DNA of 14,943 nucleotides from an uncultured Erysipelotrichaceae bacterium (GTDB lineage Bacteria; Bacillota_I; Bacilli_A; Erysipelotrichales; Erysipelotrichaceae), in NCBI GenBank assembly GCA_944326175.1, contig CALVCY010000015.1:1-14943 (forward strand), in the 5' to 3' direction. The stretch's first letter is position 1, and each line of letters begins with the position of its first letter. The notes under the pieces are model-generated. The model saw only the letters and a program-made list of their open reading frames with translations, did not search any database and was not told where the DNA came from. Below are positions 13,232 to 14,943 of the stretch, in pieces. Position numbers and translations under genes: made by a program.

Positions 13232-14943
13232 ATGCAACAGTTTGTCACACTGTTAACCCGGTTCTGGTATATCCCCTTAGCCGCAGTGGTACTGATCATC
13301 ATTTTGGTGTTCTTCATCGTTCGCTCCGGTAAGAAAAATAAACTGAAACATCATCTGGAAGATGCCCAGATCCGCTATAACGATCTAAAAACGACACCGC
13401 TTGGCTTGAAACTGAGCAAAGCCAAAGCCATTGCCCGTATCAATCCTGAAGATCACGGCAATATCTTGGAAATCGAAAATCGCTATGAAGATTGCCAAAG
13501 CATTCTCAAGAATTTGGAAGAATTGCTCATCGCTGCGGAAGATGGCTTGACCGTTTCTCACTTCAAACAAGTCAAAAACGATCTAAGCGAAGCGGATGCG
13601 TTGTGTGAAGAAGGTAATGGTAAATTCCGTGAATTGGAAGCATTACTCGATAAAACATTGGAACAGCAGACCCGTCAGCGCAGTGAAATCGTTGAGTTGA
13701 AAGAAAAATTCCGCACGCTCAAGCAGGAAGCATTGGACAACAGTGCCAAACTATCTTTCACTTGGGAAACTGTGGAACGCAATATCAGCAATATCGAAAA
13801 AATGTTTGGTGCATTCGAAGATTGGACCTATGCCGCAGAATATGAAAAGGCCAATGAAAAACTGGCTGAGATCAAAACTGGGATGGCCAATTTGGAAACG
13901 ATCGTGCATCACTTGCCATCATTATTGGAACAGGCGACCGGTACGATCCCGCAATATTTGGAAACGGTGGACAAAGCCTATAATACTGCCTTGGCCAGTG
14001 GGATCAATATGAATGGTCTGACCATCCCCGATGATCTGAATACCATCCGCAATGGTTTGCGAGACGATTTACTGGCATTGAAAAACGGGGAAGGGATCAA
14101 TGTTGAAAATCATTTGGCCACATACAAACAGCAACTGATCAATATGGCTAAATCCATCAAAGCGGAAGATGATGCCAACAAGGCCATGCGCTCGCTTTAT
14201 GATGAAGTCAATACCTTGACTACCAATACTTCCGATCTATTGGCGGCTGCTAAAGCACAGATGGATTCAGCGACCGTCAAATTCGATATCGAAAATGGTG
14301 AATCCATCATCAATACTGGTATCGATGACTTAAAACCGATGATCGAAGCCATGGATCGCATTCAAGTCGCCATGGACAATAAGGAATTATCTGCTTCGGA
14401 CATCGTGAGCAAGTTGAAGATCATCCGTGAAAAAGTCCAATTGACATACAATGACGTCAAGGAATTGAAAAACCAATTGGATACTGCCCGCAGTGATGAA
14501 GACCGTGCCAAGAAACAATTGCTGAAATTGCAGGTCGTGGTCAATGAAATGCAGGTGAAGATCCGTGAGCGCAAATTGGTTTCCATCAATACCAAGTACG
14601 AACAGGATGTGAATCAAGCATTCGAATACATCTATTCCATCGAGCGAGCTCTCAATGAATCCAATCTGGATCTTAATAAGATCAATATGACGATTTCGGA
14701 AGCCAATGATTTCATCTATCGGCTGTATAACGATGTCAATAATGTGGTCGGAACCGCTGTGATGGTGGAAAATGCCATCGTCTTTGGCAATCGCTACCGT
14801 TCCACCTATCGGGACGTGGATTCCGATTTGACCAGAGCGGAATTATGTTTTAGAAACGGTGAGTACACCAACGCATTGAAAATCGCGATCGCGACGATCG
14901 AAAAACTGCATCCCAATACATTCGAGAGTCTGATCAAGGGGAA
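13232..14943 (+). CDS. ezrA: Septation ring formation regulator EzrA, 3' end off window
   Basis: A membrane-anchored spectrin-like protein that restrains FtsZ ring assembly and couples FtsZ to the peptidoglycan machinery. 570 codons are visible with no stop. Residues 1-9 are outside, one membrane segment covers about 10-30, and the rest is a long series of coiled-coil helices in the cytoplasm, rich in Glu, Lys, Leu and Ala. The C-terminal stretch FGNRYRSTYRDVDSDLTRAELCFRNGEY and the following EIA/AIATIEKLHP-like segment match the end of EzrA (family length about 560-575), so only a few residues should be missing. The ATG at 13232 follows AGGGAGG (13219-13225). It lies 56 bases after apbE but appears to have its own promoter. 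In many Bacillota ezrA precedes a cysteine desulfurase and thiI; that cannot be checked here. Confidence 0.94.
   Translation, partial: MQQFVTLLTRFWYIPLAAVVLIIILVFFIVRSGKKNKLKHHLEDAQIRYNDLKTTPLGLKLSKAKAIARINPEDHGNILEIENRYEDCQSILKNLEELLIAAEDGLTVSHFKQVKNDLSEADALCEEGNGKFRELEALLDKTLEQQTRQRSEIVELKEKFRTLKQEALDNSAKLSFTWETVERNISNIEKMFGAFEDWTYAAEYEKANEKLAEIKTGMANLETIVHHLPSLLEQATGTIPQYLETVDKAYNTALASGINMNGLTIPDDLNTIRNGLRDDLLALKNGEGINVENHLATYKQQLINMAKSIKAEDDANKAMRSLYDEVNTLTTNTSDLLAAAKAQMDSATVKFDIENGESIINTGIDDLKPMIEAMDRIQVAMDNKELSASDIVSKLKIIREKVQLTYNDVKELKNQLDTARSDEDRAKKQLLKLQVVVNEMQVKIRERKLVSINTKYEQDVNQAFEYIYSIERALNESNLDLNKINMTISEANDFIYRLYNDVNNVVGTAVMVENAIVFGNRYRSTYRDVDSDLTRAELCFRNGEYTNALKIAIATIEKLHPNTFESLIKG

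Overview
The window reads as an ordinary chromosomal segment of a low-to-moderate GC Bacillota (Firmicutes). A recU-class A PBP pair, EzrA, an LtaS-type polymerase, a YugI/GSP13-type S1 protein beside glucose-6-phosphate isomerase, PepF and the YuiD family together fit that phylum. The mix suggests an Erysipelotrichia-like gut lineage, but that placement is inference; no rRNA or other decisive marker is present. No tRNA, rRNA, transposase, phage gene or CRISPR array was seen.

Layout. Positions 1-2712 (minus strand): rlmA, then recU overlapping a class A penicillin-binding protein that runs off the left edge just after its SxxK transpeptidase motif. Positions 2807-4744 (plus): an LtaS-like membrane phosphoglycerol transferase, closed by a near-perfect two-way terminator shared with the convergent minus-strand pair yuiD and nfu (5561 to 4797). 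Positions 5629-7269 (plus): a YugI-like S1 domain continuous in frame with glucose-6-phosphate isomerase. Positions 7270-7599: a gap with two intrinsic terminators and a probable short untranslated RNA or leader. Positions 7600-8781: a CapA-family lipoprotein, followed by oligoendopeptidase F (8828-10633) and a terminator. Positions 10811-13175: a two-gene operon of a DUF898-like membrane protein and an ApbE-type flavin transferase lipoprotein. Positions 13232 to the right edge: EzrA, missing only its extreme C-terminus.

Theme. Much of the content concerns the envelope and division: peptidoglycan synthesis (PBP), teichoic-acid-type polymerisation (LtaS-like), the division regulator EzrA, two lipoproteins and two uncharacterised membrane proteins. 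RecU beside the PBP repeats the known recU-ponA arrangement.

The points most worth a second look are: (i) the unbroken S1-PGI reading frame with an internal Shine-Dalgarno; (ii) a short palindrome, ATGGT-N3-ACCAT, present in ten exact copies, including copies in promoter regions and over a start codon; (iii) the structured, terminator-ended element between pgi and capA with C-rich unpaired segments; and (iv) several minus-strand genes whose -10 box lies so close to the start codon that leaderless mRNAs are expected.
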